Below are positions 11,255 to 22,911 of a stretch of 64,000 nucleotides of DNA, in pieces; position 1 is the first letter of the stretch; each line of letters begins with the position of its first letter. A program made the position numbers and the translations under genes. The stretch covers positions 51,278,970-51,342,969 of the forward strand of contig NC_052505.1 of NCBI RefSeq assembly GCF_014356525.2, written 5' to 3'. Under the pieces are notes generated by a model, which was not told where the DNA came from, did no database searches, and saw only the letters and a list, made by a program, of their open reading frames with translations. This stretch comes from Nilaparvata lugens. Its lineage: Eukaryota > Arthropoda > Insecta > Hemiptera > Delphacidae.

Positions 11255-13049
11255 TTAACTATCGATTATATGTATCTTAGGTTGTGCTACCGTTACAGCA
11301 GATAATTTACACACATACAACTTGATGCCTAAATATGCACAGAATAAAGTTAAAAACCCTAACCAGCCAAATAATATATAAAAAACAAAACTAGAGGAAT
11401 TTACAACATCTCCCCAAGAATTTGGAAGATCTACTTTGTGAAATATATCTGACGATATTACGTCTTGAACTGTAAATTCCGGAACCTTTATATCTATATC
11501 AGTTTTTAAAATTTCGCTAAAATTAACAAAATTAGGATTGAAATGCGGTTGCAGAACATCAATTTTTAACGAATTAAACTTAACCCAATGTAAAGGTAAG
11601 TAATGGAGAACCTGAGGTTGTTTATCAACATTTGCGTCACACGGAAAAGTCTTTCTCACCATTATTCTCCCGCCGACCGAAATCTTGCAATGACAGGGTA
11701 AAACCACATACATTGCTCCCGGAATAGGTTGAAGATGATGAAACGAACCTCCCTCGCAAGTGACTGTAGTGTTGGCCTGTATATTTGTGACGATATACTC
11801 CGAAGGCGAAAATTCGACGATCTCCAACTCCTGCTTAGCTGGACGACAGCTTGAACTGCAATATTGTTGGATGTCCTTCAGCTCTGTCGCCGCAAACAAG
11901 TGATGCATACATCTTGATGACATATGTCCTCCATGCACCAGCCGCGGAAGATAGCATAAGAAATCGTCCTGTGCCCGACAAGAAGAGAGATGATTTCCCG
12001 AGATGACCTGAATCTCACCATCCTCCTGTCTCCGCGCCAAAACGAAATCCTGCTGCTGAAGCTGACAAATCTGCCCGTCGAAATACATAAGTGTCCTCAC
12101 ATACTTGTGCAATTGAAACTGTCCGCCGATGCTGACCAACGGTACTTTTAAGCTAAGCACCATGGAGTTCTCCTTCACCACACAAGTCGTAAGTGGAAGA
12201 TCAAAATATTGCTGCAAATCCGATAGAGGTATAGCTAACTGGTGTCCTTTCGACTTATATCCTTTCTCCAATCTGAAGAGATCTGAACGTAATAAATTGG
12301 GGTGTACCAGCGAAAAGGGTAAAAACTTGTTATCACAGCGTTCCTTCGCAGTATTTATGAATTCCTGCTGTGATAAAATATTTACATGTGAGTAGAGGTG
12401 AAAAATGTAAGTTAATAACTGGTTTGTGAACAGTGTTTTTTCCTCCAATACATTCTGTTGTACGAATAATCTCATACTGTCTGTTAATTTGCTATACGCA
12501 TCGTGAAATTGCTGAGAAAATTTTCCAGCAAACTGCCTCAAGTTGCGAGAAATCCGAATTAAATCTTTGTGGTCGTCTGCAACCAACCCTTGGAATGCGT
12601 TGAGGTGATCAGCTACATGTTTTTCGTTGAATTCCAGCTTATGAAGTTCACCATCCATCGCTACTGCACAGCAAAAAATGAAGAAAATCGCCGACAACAT
12701 CGATCGTTCTGGTTTTTCGTGAAGCTTGAGTTCCCAAACGAATTGAAGAGTTGAAAGCAGCATGACTGTTGCGAAGAATTCCGTTTGTAGAATTATACAA
12801 AACTTCTACCGCATCCGCTAAACTGCAATCCTCTTGTTGACAGTTAGGCCAGAACACCCTTTCCGCCTGCAAGATGTCGAGCTGAGCTGTCGGGAAATCT
12901 ACCTCGTATGTTAGTGGAACCGATGATTCATACGCTACAGCGTGATGTAGCTCCTTGTAGAAAACTCCCGCGAAGACCCTGACTGCCTCCAGTTGCGCCA
13001 TGAAAGTCGTGAGAATGAGAAATGACGCAAAATGTACCATAATTGACAT
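11255..13049 (-). pseudogene. env: F-like envelope glycoprotein (env), one frame break
   Basis: The product would be a type I membrane glycoprotein that mediates cell entry by membrane fusion. The first segment (12648-13049) starts with a hydrophobic signal-like N-terminus, carries N-glycosylation sites and reaches a furin-type R-K-T-R at residues 111-114, followed by a hydrophobic stretch where baculovirus F proteins have their fusion peptide. The second segment (11255 to about 12680) holds a helical heptad-like region, a cysteine-containing ectodomain, a hydrophobic transmembrane stretch near residues 453-480 of that segment and a short cytoplasmic tail. The two are in different frames; the break is at or next to a six-base A run at 12673-12678 (plus strand). 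Total length of about 600 residues fits F-type envelopes. Assignment is by architecture, not by alignment. Confidence 0.75.
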
Positions 13050-16000
13050 GTTTATGCGTAACAGAACCTCTTACAAACAAAAAAACTCTACTTTGAAGCA
13101 ACCGCAAATGAATCGTAATAAAAAAAAATCAAGAGAAACGTTTACAATAATATAAACAAACTCGACGTGAATATTACAATTAACAACTGGACTGGCTGGT
13201 TAGCATATATTATTAATCAGAAACCTAGAAATGATACAATTTATTAGAAGTGCATAGGCCTATATATATGAACTGGAACAATTCTGAAATCAGAACAATA
13301 TATGAGTCATATGAAAACAAAATCACAATCATACAATAAATCATCAGAATATAAGAAACTTATACTCTAGTTATATTTTTATTGAGAAAGAAATTCAAGT
13401 CAAAATAAATGTGAATAAAATATTCATCCATCAAAAATATAATTGTCTTATAACAGCTTCATTATGAATTTCTATCAGTGAACGTTTAAAAGTATCAATA
13501 ACGTTTGTCACTCAATGAATGACTTTGCCCTGGATATGAATAACAAGATTGACAACTAAACAAAAATACGTGACAATTGCACTTTCTTTAACGTAGGTCA
13601 CATCAGTACAAACGCAAAAAAATAACAAAACAATGAATTACATTACTGTACTTTTTCGTGGCACCAAATATTAAAACGTACCATGATTTATCGAGAAAAA
13701 AAAAAGTTATATCAGTGAGAATGTTATATTACAAAAATGTAACATGCAATCAGAATATGTAATTATGTGAATGAAACATGACCATTTGGTTATCATACAA
13801 TGGTAAACTATCCATCAACCATATTTCCTGTTCATTTTCCTGGAATAACCATAATTTGAAATAACTGAGATATAATTATAATGACTATGAAATATAACAT
13901 GGTTAATCATAACTGTAAAATCAATACAAAATCAATAATGCAACTGGTAAAATTAAATGTAAAACCCAGCCAAATACCAATTTTCATAGGTAACTGAACC
14001 CTAAAATTATAAATATGTAATCATGGAATAATAAACCCTCTTCTATAATAACTGATTCTATAACGTAAAACATGATTCTACAATGATTACCAAAAATCAC
14101 TTCTGAAAATAAAAACTCAACCATAATAATAAGCCCTCAACTCAACCTATTGTGCCAAAAGAAAATTTTCCTACTCAAAACCATTAATATTAGAACCATG
14201 ACACGATGAAACTCAAATATTATCATGAAATATAATCAAGAATATAGTAATCATTACTTTATACTGAGAAAAAATTATAAAACAAAATACAATTCTAAGA
14301 TATAAACGTATAAAACTGAAACACTGCTATCCATAGCTAAAAAATTCCCCTATAACCGTTTATTATAACCCATGAACAATAAGTTTCGTCTATAATACCA
14401 TTGAGAAATATGGACTTCACCTCCAGCAACAATAATCAGTAATAATATTTTAATAAAATTTTACGAGGACTTATAATTATAGGCTTAAATCATAAGACCC
14501 CATCGAAAACAGATCGAATAAATAAAATATAATCCTATTATTCAACCACTGGATGAATAATATAATAGATATTATAACCCATAAATATTATAATCAATTC
14601 TGATAAACAATGATGAAATGTTAAATAATTACGAATAATATTTACAAAAAATTCTCTTAGGGACTTTAATATAGCGCATAACTTCAAAAAAATACGACTT
14701 AAAAAAATTACTATCACCATTAAACCTTAATTATCAACACCTTATGACAAGAAATTCAAATATTTAATTCATGAAATCTATCAACAAAATATCTACCTTT
14801 AATAACCCTTGAAAATATTTCAATAAAACTTATTTGTAACCTTAATATAATGAAATATAAAATCCAAAGGGCCAAAATTCTAAAGTGAAATATCTCAGAA
14901 CCCTTTGCCCTAAACAAAATTATAATTATTGCAATGTTAAAATCTATGCTAAAAAATATGAAACTGCAATAATTTTTTTTTCGAAAATCGACTTTTTCCG
15001 AATTTGTCTGAAATTTCTAGACTAACAATCAAGATACATCGCATACCTTGTAATCAGACAACGATATTAAATTCATCACCAGCAGCTATTATAGACTAAG
15101 CGAGGAAAACATTAGTCTGCTATTGCTGTTACAAAAAAACGCTATTATTTATTTGGCGTTTGAAATGTGATATTAAAAAAAAATCAAGATATTATGATTT
15201 TATTATTAAAATGATTAATAACACCTCGATCTTCACTATGTACTGAAAATATTACGGAAAAAAAGTAATTAATCCAGCAATCCGAATCAACAAAGTAAGC
15301 TGAATGAATATTCTGTAATCCAAGGTGTATGTAACCTTACTTGCAGCTAAATAATCATATTATTATCAAAACATTAAAAATTATAGTACAAAATGAATGT
15401 CATTATCGCTAATATGATTTATCACAAAATCATTGCAATGAACAAATAACCATCATAAATCGTAAAAAAAAGAACTCATCGGAATAAACGAATACCACTT
15501 ATAACTGAAATCCAAAATCCAATATATGTAGAATACAACTATCCATCAAATATCATGAAACCAAAATGAAATCCCAACATAAACCATAGAAAAATAGCAG
15601 ATAATCATTTAGCAAAAACGCGCGAAATTCAAAATCAGTAGATAACCATTCAGCAGAAACGCACGAAATTCAAAATCCGTGTCTGACTGTAGCCGAAAAT
15701 TTACTATCTATTGAAATAACTCACGAACCCTCAAATATCTCAAAAATATCTACTTCACATATCCTATCCCATTTTAGAAATGCAAGCGAATGACCTAAAA
15801 TTCATCTTTAAATTATTAAAAAAAAAATTTTGCTACAATACAAGGTCACCAACAAAAACTATAAAATGAAAAACCTCAAAACCCTTTGCTCTAAACAAAA
15901 TTTTTCACAGAACAAAGTTGAATGTACTCATCCTAAAAAATAAGATTCCCCGAAAAAAATCGAAAAATCACAAAATTGTTTTCCATGAACTGGAGATTTC

Positions 16001-16457
16001 TGAATTTTTCAATAATTTCGCCTCTTGGCAGCCAGTAGAGCAAAATTTAGTAGGAGTCAATCAATATCGAACGCTATCAAAATCGTCTTTGAAAAACTTC
16101 CTTCACAACAGATTCGATCGGTGAATTACATTGAATTTCCAGAATATTTTTCAAAATACTAAAACAAAACTTTATATGAAGAAAAAAATCACAAAACCCC
16201 AAAAGGAAAATTTTTGAAAATTATTGAAAATACCTAACTTGAAAACTACTGCCCTAATCGAAAAATTTTATTGGACATAAACGATTGAAATTATCACTAC
16301 CTACAAGCTCAGTGAAAAAAATCATAAAATCCCAAAATTTAATTCACCTGTAACATGACTATCATCCCAACGGAAAAAACTCAATATCTAGATTACAGAC
16401 GACATTATTATGGTATAATGATTGAAATAAATTTTTTTTCCACTTTTCCACACCTTG
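13050..16457. other. 3.4-kb AT-rich spacer between pol and env
   Basis: No ORF longer than about 70 codons with any motif occurs on either strand. The composition is strongly A/T-rich with many A-runs. A roughly 25-base box (CCCTTTGCYCTAAACAAAA) occurs at about 14893-14919 and again at 15875-15900. A 41-bp unit is tandemly duplicated at 15599-15680. In related elements pol and env are normally close together, so this stretch may be an insertion, a decayed ORF or a noncoding region peculiar to this lineage. Confidence 0.6.
15599..15680. repeat. 41-bp tandem duplication
   Basis: Two copies of a unit starting AGATAAYCATTYAGCA and ending AAATTCAAAATC are joined head to tail with about five differences. 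Confidence 0.75.
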
Positions 16458-19400
16458 CTACGACTTTCGTTCATGAAAAAGTTTCATTCTCCTTACATGA
16501 ATAATTTCTGGAACAATCTTTCCCCGCTTTTCTAATAACACTTCATAGTTTAAATCAGATAACTTCCTTGATACCACAAAAGGCCCATGAAAAGGATTAT
16601 TAAATTTTTCACAAGTATCAGCCTGAAACCTAGGATACGAAACTAAAACTTTATCTCCTTTATTGAAAGCTACTAATCTATGTCTTTTATCAAAACTATC
16701 TTTTTGTTTTTCCTGCACTTCTCTTAATATCTCTGGTAATCTCTCACGGACCTTTGCTTACAATTTTAACTCCTCTAACCTATCCCTATAAATAGAAGAA
16801 GGAAGGAAAGCAATATCCACAGGACTTCTAGGAACGAATCCAAACACCAAGTAATACGGCGAAAACCCAATTGAATCTTGAACTGCTATATTATAAGAAA
16901 AACATACATGCCTAATACAGCTCGCCCAATTAGACTGATCACCAGATACGTAACATCGCAACATAGTTACTTAAGTGTCATTATACCGCTCTGTTACACC
17001 CTGAGTGGAAGGCATATAAGCAGAACCGAACTTCTGCTCTACTCCCAATGATACACAAAAATCCTTGAAAATTTCAGCTCGAAAATTTGACCCATTATCC
17101 GTGTGAATAACTTTAGGTAATCCATATAAAGAGGCAAAATCTAAAATGAACTTGGCAGTATTCTTATCATCAATAGCGTACACTGGTTTACAGAATGCGA
17201 ATCTCGTCGTCCTATCTACCGCTACCAAAATATACTGGCAATTATTACTTTTCGATATTGGACCAACTGCATCTATACAGATTGTTTGAAAAGGCTCACC
17301 TGAAATTGTTATGGGTTTCAAAAACCCAGCCGGTTTCAACCTCGACACCTTTGCCTTTTGACAAACTTCACATGATTTCACATACTCAACTACATCTTTC
17401 CTGACAGTAGGCCAATAATACCTATCTTTGATTTCAGACAACGTTTTATCTATCCCTAAATGTCCCCCGAACTGCAAAGAATCATGATATTGTTTCAATA
17501 CAGTTGTCACCAAACTCTCAGGAACGACCAACAAAAATAAGGCTGCGCTTTTGACCTGTGCTTCCTTGTAGTACAATATGACATCTCTTAAAACATAATT
17601 TCTAGCTTTTCGTGCAATAGTTCTCTCCCCTGACTCTAAATCCAACAAAGCGTCATATATCTTTTTCAAAAACGGATCCTGTTTTTGCAATAATCCTATA
17701 TTTATACTAGTAATCATGTTAGCGGATTCTTGTGCATCATCTCTAATAAGTTGATTCTGTAGAGAAGTTATTTCTTCGCTCGTAATGACAAAAGAGAATT
17801 CAAAAAAATCGTTCTCAATAACCTTTTCCCCTGGCGCCCTAGACAAAGCGTCAACCAATTGTAATGTCTTGCCTGGTTGATAATGAATATTGAAATCAAA
17901 CTGAACCAATTTAGTAACCATTTTTGCTAAACGTGAACTTGGCTCCTTGATATTTCTGTAATACTGTAAACTACAGTGATCCGTTACAACAGTAAACTGT
18001 TTGTTTAGAAGCCAAGATCTGAAATGCATAACTGAATACGTGACTGCCAATAATTCAAGCTCAGTGGCCGACCAATTTGATTCACTCTTAGTTAATCTTC
18101 TTGAAACAAATGAAACTGGATGGATAGTACCGTCCTCTAATTTCTGACTCAAACACCCAGCAATCCCTACAGAACATGCATCTGTGTATAAGAAAGTTTC
18201 CCGATTATCACAATAATGAACTAAAACTGGACTCGATATAATACAATTTTTCAACTCCTCAAACACTTGTTGGTGACTTTCTAACCACTCAAACCCTTTA
18301 TCTTTCTTAGTTAACTGCGTCAACACATATGCTCTTTTAGATAGACATGGGATAAATTTACGATAGTAAGACACTGCTCCCAAAAATCTCCTTAGCTCAG
18401 TGACTTTAGTGGGTATCGGAAAATTTTTTATAGATTCTACATTCTCCGCCAATGGCGCTAATCCTTCATTTGAAACAAGATGTCCTAGAATTTTTAAAGA
18501 CTGAAAACACATTTTCGACTTGTCTGGATTTAGTTTCAAATTACACTCCCGGATTCTTTCAAAAACCTCCTTCAACTCTTTAATGTGCTCTTCCACCGTT
18601 GCTGAAAATATATATAGATCATCTATATAACAACATACTCTTATATAACTTATCACTGAAGATATGCGTGACCTCTCGTTGAAACGTATTGGGACTTATA
18701 GCCAACCCCTGAGGTATTTTCTTGAACTTATATAAACCCAATGGCGTCGTGAAAGCCGTCAAATGTTGAGATTTTTCCTCTATAGGCATAGAATAAAAAG
18801 CTGATGTCAAATCTAACGTTGTGAGAAACTGAGCTCCAGCCAAGGATTCTAAAATTGTACCGGGATTCGGCAATGGATATCTATCTTTGATAATTTTTGA
18901 ATTCAATTTCTTGTAATTGACCACCATCCTAGGAGGCTTGTTCTTATATCTAACGAGAAAAGTTGGAGAAGCATAACCTGATCTACATTCCTCAATCACA
19001 TTAGCCTTTTTTAATCCATTTACAATATCTTGTAATTCCTCTCTTTCACTAGCAGCGAATTTGTATGGTGAACAGAAAATTGGAGACTCGTCTATCAATT
19101 GAATTTTTACTGGTGGCAGTTTTGACACCGGAATATCATATTTATCTTTCGCAAAAATATCCTTAAAATCTTTAACCAATGCATAAAACTCATTTTGAAC
19201 TGACTTTTCTAACTTATCATTAATAGAAACTTTTCCTGTGATACTCACATGCTCGATTATATTAACTGGAGCTGATAACATCTCTCTTGAATTATCATAC
19301 ATCAATTTCCCAATACATTCATTATTTTCGAGAATAATCTCATTTGAATCGACATTGCTAGCAATAAAATTGAGACCTTCTCTGCTCTGCGATACGAAAC

Positions 19401-20501
19401 CAATAAATGACTCCTTGCGATCTTTAAAACCGCTGACCACATAATTCGACTCCAACATAGAAAAATGTTTTTCTTCACCTGAACTCAATTTGATATATTC
19501 TTTTAAAAATACATCTTTACTAATCATTGTCCTACTTTCATCCGCTCGCAAAAGCCCAGCGTCATCAGTTGATTGCGAAATCGTAGCATCGCCTATCACT
19601 TGCCGATCTAACAACTGAACTACTGACTCAGCCGAATTGTGAATTTTTAATGTGTATCTCTCATTTTCACTGTATTTACCTACAGAAATAATATCCAACT
19701 CTGATTTATTTAACTTGAATGATAATTTACTGTCCTCATTAATTTGCTTATCAACATGAACATCAATATTTAATATCTCTTTCGGTTTTATAATAACCTG
19801 CTCATCCATTTTAACTTGAATTAAATTTGTCTTCACAATTTCATCATGTACTGAAAATGGAACAACAATACTGTTATTGTTTAGAAGAATCTTCATCTCT
19901 TGTTTTTGAAAATTTAAACGGACTCCGTGTCGAAACAAAAAATCAACACCCAACAATAACTGTATGGACAATGATCTCACTATAAAACATTCCCAAGTGA
20001 CCTTGACTCCATCAACTTGAAAATCAAAACAAACCTTGCCCAATGACTTAACTGGTAACCCATTTGCGGCTGTGAGAATGACATCTGTTTCAAACAATGA
20101 CTGACCTTGACAATGATCAATCAATTCAAGAATAACGAGTGAGACACTTGAACCCGTATCTAATAATATCTTTATATTTTCCTCGCAAGATATTCCTTGA
20201 ATTGATATCGGCGTTTTATGATTCTTACTCAACAATGAATTTGAATAACCAAACAATTTCTGACTATCACCATCCTCAACATGATCCATACTCATATTTG
20301 TTTCCACTATGGTATTACCTATAGGTTTTGAATCCTCAACACACAATATCCCATTTTTAAATGACGTTTCTGTTACACCTGATTTAGTATTATTATTATT
20401 ACCATCGATGTCTTTTACATCCGATTCTTGCAATTCATCACGTTTGTTACGTGAAAAGGGGCCCCTATACTCTGTCGCCGAGAACTGAGCCCCCGCTACA
20501 A
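16458..20501 (-). pseudogene. pol: Pol polyprotein: protease, RT, RNase H, integrase; interrupted
   Basis: The frame opens at the gag frameshift site. Retropepsin is marked by LLDTGSSVSLV (DTG at residues 92-94 counted from 20433). The reverse transcriptase palm follows with FLTTLDLTSAFYSMPI and QGLAISP. The frame then shifts near 18620-18656, directly before CCYIDDLYIFS, the catalytic YIDD motif. RNase H follows with FLYTDACSVG, then an integrase with HHCC zinc-binding residues ending CEVCQ, the catalytic aspartates in CIDAVGP and HTDNGSNF, and the glutamate in GVTERYN. In-frame stops interrupt the integrase at about 16972 and 16755; the basic C-terminal domain resumes to 16458. The order protease-RT-RNaseH-integrase is that of Ty3/Gypsy. 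Neither break in the integrase nor the one in RT lies in a long homopolymer, so they look like real mutations. Confidence 0.85.
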
Positions 20502-20508
20502 GTTTTTT
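20502..20508 (-). promoter_or_regulatory. -1 ribosomal frameshift slippery site (A-AAA-AAC)
   Basis: On the minus strand the last gag codons read TCA AAA AAC TTG TAG. A AAA AAC is a canonical X-XXY-YYZ heptamer, the gag stop lies one codon beyond it, and slipping back one base enters exactly the frame that runs without stop into pol. GC-rich sequence downstream (GGGGGC and GGGGCCCC about 30 bases apart) could form a stem that stimulates slippage. Confidence 0.75.
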
Positions 20509-20730
20509 GAGTCATTCTTTCTCCCATTGTACCTACACGACATAGTGGAATGATTTTTGGCATTGCATATATGACAAAAAAATTCATCTTCCATTTTTTT
20601 GTTTCTCAAATTAAACCTGCATTCAGCTGTCGTATGCATCGTGGTCTCACATATCGCACACCATCTTCTTTGAAACTTGATATTTTCTTTGTGATGAATA
20701 TCTCCATCTCTATCATTCCTATTTCTTCGA

Positions 20731-20822
20731 TCAAACCTATTCCCTTCAAATCTATTTCCTTCGAACCTATTTCCTTCAACCCTATTCCCTTCAAACCTAT
20801 TTCCTTCATACCTATTTCTATT
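20731..20822 (-). repeat. 15-bp tandem repeat in gag (EGNRF repeats)
   Basis: About six units of minus-strand GAAGGAAATAGGTTC-type sequence encode the pentapeptide EGNRF or EGNRV, making an arginine/asparagine/glycine-rich linker just before the zinc knuckles. Confidence 0.8.
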
Positions 20823-21917
20823 AAACCTTTGACCCTTCTCAATACCATTGTTGAAATTGTTCCCATAAGACCTATTATTTTCGTTTCTACCAACGGCCCC
20901 CATGCCACTCGTATTGCTGTCATTAAATCTTCTCCGCGATAACTCTTTTTCCGCAATGAGTTTATCCACATTTCTACTTATCTAAAACACAATCCTAAAA
21001 CTTGGGCCATATATTCCCTAGCTGCTTCACACGGTTTCATTCTTATGTTTGTCAACTCCATTTCATACCTATCCATGTGAATAAGCTGATAATACTTTTC
21101 GAGCTCAGATCGAACATTTTTGTAATCCCATCTATTCGCTTCCGTCAACGAGAGTTGGATCATATCTAAATATTTCAAAGGACTGCCTTCTAAGTAAAAT
21201 GGTAGATATAGTAATTTATCCTTTTCATCCCACGAGTTTGCATTTGAAACTCTTTCAAAATGAATAAAAAAAATCTATAACATCCTCCGATTTCTTTCCT
21301 CCATATATCCGTGGAGCTAAGAAAAGGTCGCTTTTTATCAGCCATATTCAATGTTTCAAATGAACCAACTGTATCCGATTTTATAATAACGTCTGTCTGA
21401 ACTGCACTATCTTTTTTTTCAATAAAAGTTTTATTAAGAATATTTGAATCCTCGTCTCCATATATAGGTTGTTCACTTTTACTAACTTCTGAGGAATCCA
21501 GAGTAAATTTTCTTCTCAACGTCTGCTCTAAAAAGACAAGATTGGGATGCTGTAACGCTAATTCGTTCGATAACCTGACCCCTTCTATTATATGATTCAG
21601 AGCTTTCTCTTGACTAAGTAAATGCTGTTCAGGCTGTAACAACGACAATTTCAAGATCCTAATATGAGATCTCAAAAAATCTAAATCCGCATTTGGGGGA
21701 ACAAACAATCTATATTGCTGAGCTATAAACAACGCTTCTTTAAGATTCAATTCTTTTGTACGAATATTCCTAAGATCTACCACTGCACTCATTCCATAAT
21801 ACAAATATAAATGAGAAGATAAATCACAACAACAATACAGCAACAAATGAAAACCACAAAATTGAATCTTCACTGAGGTAACCGGAAAAGTCCAAATTTT
21901 AAAAGCTGGATTAAAAA

Positions 21918-21934
21918 CCCTTGAGCCTCCACCA
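21918..21934 (-). other. Candidate tRNA primer-binding site
   Basis: Minus-strand TGGTGGAGGCTCAAGGG starts four bases inside the end of the 5' LTR. The initial TGG would pair with a tRNA CCA end. I cannot name the tRNA. A similar TTTGGTGGAGGC also lies inside the LTR. Confidence 0.4.
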
Positions 21935-21938
21935 AATA

Positions 21939-22091
21939 TGTAAGCACAATATGAACGGCGGGAGAAGCCTCCACCAAATATGTAAGCAAAATGTGCCTTC
22001 ACTGAATATGTAAGGGTGGGAAAATGAAAAACAAGAAAAGACCGTACAGGTTTTTGATATTTAAAACAAACAATAAATTATTTGTACAAAA
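21939..22091 (-). repeat. Truncated 5' LTR of the env-bearing element
   Basis: This copy matches 9902-10058 with a few differences, then is cut exactly where the second LTR element begins (TG at 22092). Roughly 680 bases of the LTR, including the region expected to hold the promoter, are absent here. Confidence 0.65.
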
Positions 22092-22897
22092 TGCCGTGCT
22101 ACCAATTTCTCCTAATTCGGTTGAATAGCATTTTTCACCTATTAACCTAATGAAAGTTATCGGCTCCAACGTAATAGATTCTTGATAAACTATGAATGGA
22201 TCTATCACCTATGAATGAGAAATCCAGTTTTCAGAGCAAATCAACTTATAATCTTCAGAAGAATTTTGGCAATATATTACACAAATCCACAAAGAACAAT
22301 ACTTTACACACTTAAGCATCTAAAATCATTACGAGCTAAATACTTATCCAGTTTATATAGTTGAAAAACAATGGCTATAGGCTTGTAGACACACAAATCA
22401 ATTAATTATAGACAAAATAGAACACTATAAACTGTTCAAAACTCAATTTAAAACATTAATAATTCACTTAAACAGAAAAATATTCAGAGAGCACAAAATT
22501 AGAACACACGCAGTCAGCCATCATTTTTAGAGAGAAGGACGCCTCCTCGTCAGAACAAAAACCACATCTCAAAATCAGTGTCTACGTCATGGACACGTCA
22601 CCAAAAATTTATAAATTACAAGTTTAGAATTCACATTTTATATTTGTTCTCAATAAAACTTTATTTTGAAACTATTATTTTAAATTTTTATATATCATCT
22701 CTATTTAAATAATCCATTTATCTGTTAATTCTGTCAACTCAGCCTCGGTGACACCATGGAACATGCAACACAATCATTTACGATAGATTCTCAGTCAAAA
22801 AGTTGTCCGTATATCGATTACTCTGATATTTACTATAAAGTTTTATAGATCTCGAATTGAAGATTCGATTCCAATCGAGAAAAAATGTAATATTACA
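22092..22897 (-). repeat. 3' LTR of the 6.3-kb element
   Basis: Plus-strand ends are TGCCGTGCTACC and TGTAATATTACA. The sequence is colinear with 27560-28372 with scattered substitutions and short indels, for example around 22700-22760 against 28170-28230, which indicates an older insertion than the 37-51 kb pair. Confidence 0.8.
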
Positions 22898-22900
22898 AAT

Positions 22901-22911
22901 ACCCCCCTCTT
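22901..22911 (-). other. Polypurine tract
   Basis: Minus-strand AAGAGGGGGGT lies three bases from the 3' LTR start. Confidence 0.6.

Larger units (their letters stand above)
20496..21792 (-). pseudogene. gag: Gag polyprotein, broken into several frames
   Basis: The likely start is the ATG at 21792 (protein beginning MSAVVDLRN), because codons further upstream lie in the LTR. The N-terminal part runs in one frame to about 21290. A middle part around 21000-21270 with WDEK and YLEGSPLKYL-type sequence matches the capsid-like region of Gypsy Gags, and a C-terminal part (20496-20969) has an EGNRF repeat and two zinc knuckles, CAICETTMHTTAEC and CHICNAKNHSTMSC, both CX2CX4HX4C. Frame changes occur near 21310, at an eight-A run (plus strand) near 21265-21272, and near 20985. 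It would coat the RNA genome and assemble particles. Breaks in or near homopolymers may partly be sequencing errors. Confidence 0.75.
9902..22091 (-). mobile_element. Env-bearing Ty3/Gypsy endogenous retrovirus-like element
   Basis: On the minus strand the order is partial 5' LTR (21939-22091), primer-binding-like site, gag, pol (protease, reverse transcriptase, RNase H, integrase), a 3.4-kb spacer, env, polypurine-like tract, 3' LTR (9902-10737). The domain order and the CCHC, DTG, YIDD and D,D-E motifs place it in Ty3/Gypsy; the F-like envelope resembles that of insect errantiviruses and baculoviruses, although whether it belongs to the Errantivirus genus is unknown. gag, pol and env each carry frame breaks. 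No target duplication is visible because the right end is truncated and abuts a second LTR element. Confidence 0.85.

Noticed and set aside
20550..20942. 130-codon plus-strand ORF over the gag zinc-knuckle region
   Set aside because: Antisense shadow of the EGNRF repeat and knuckles; its own product is low complexity.
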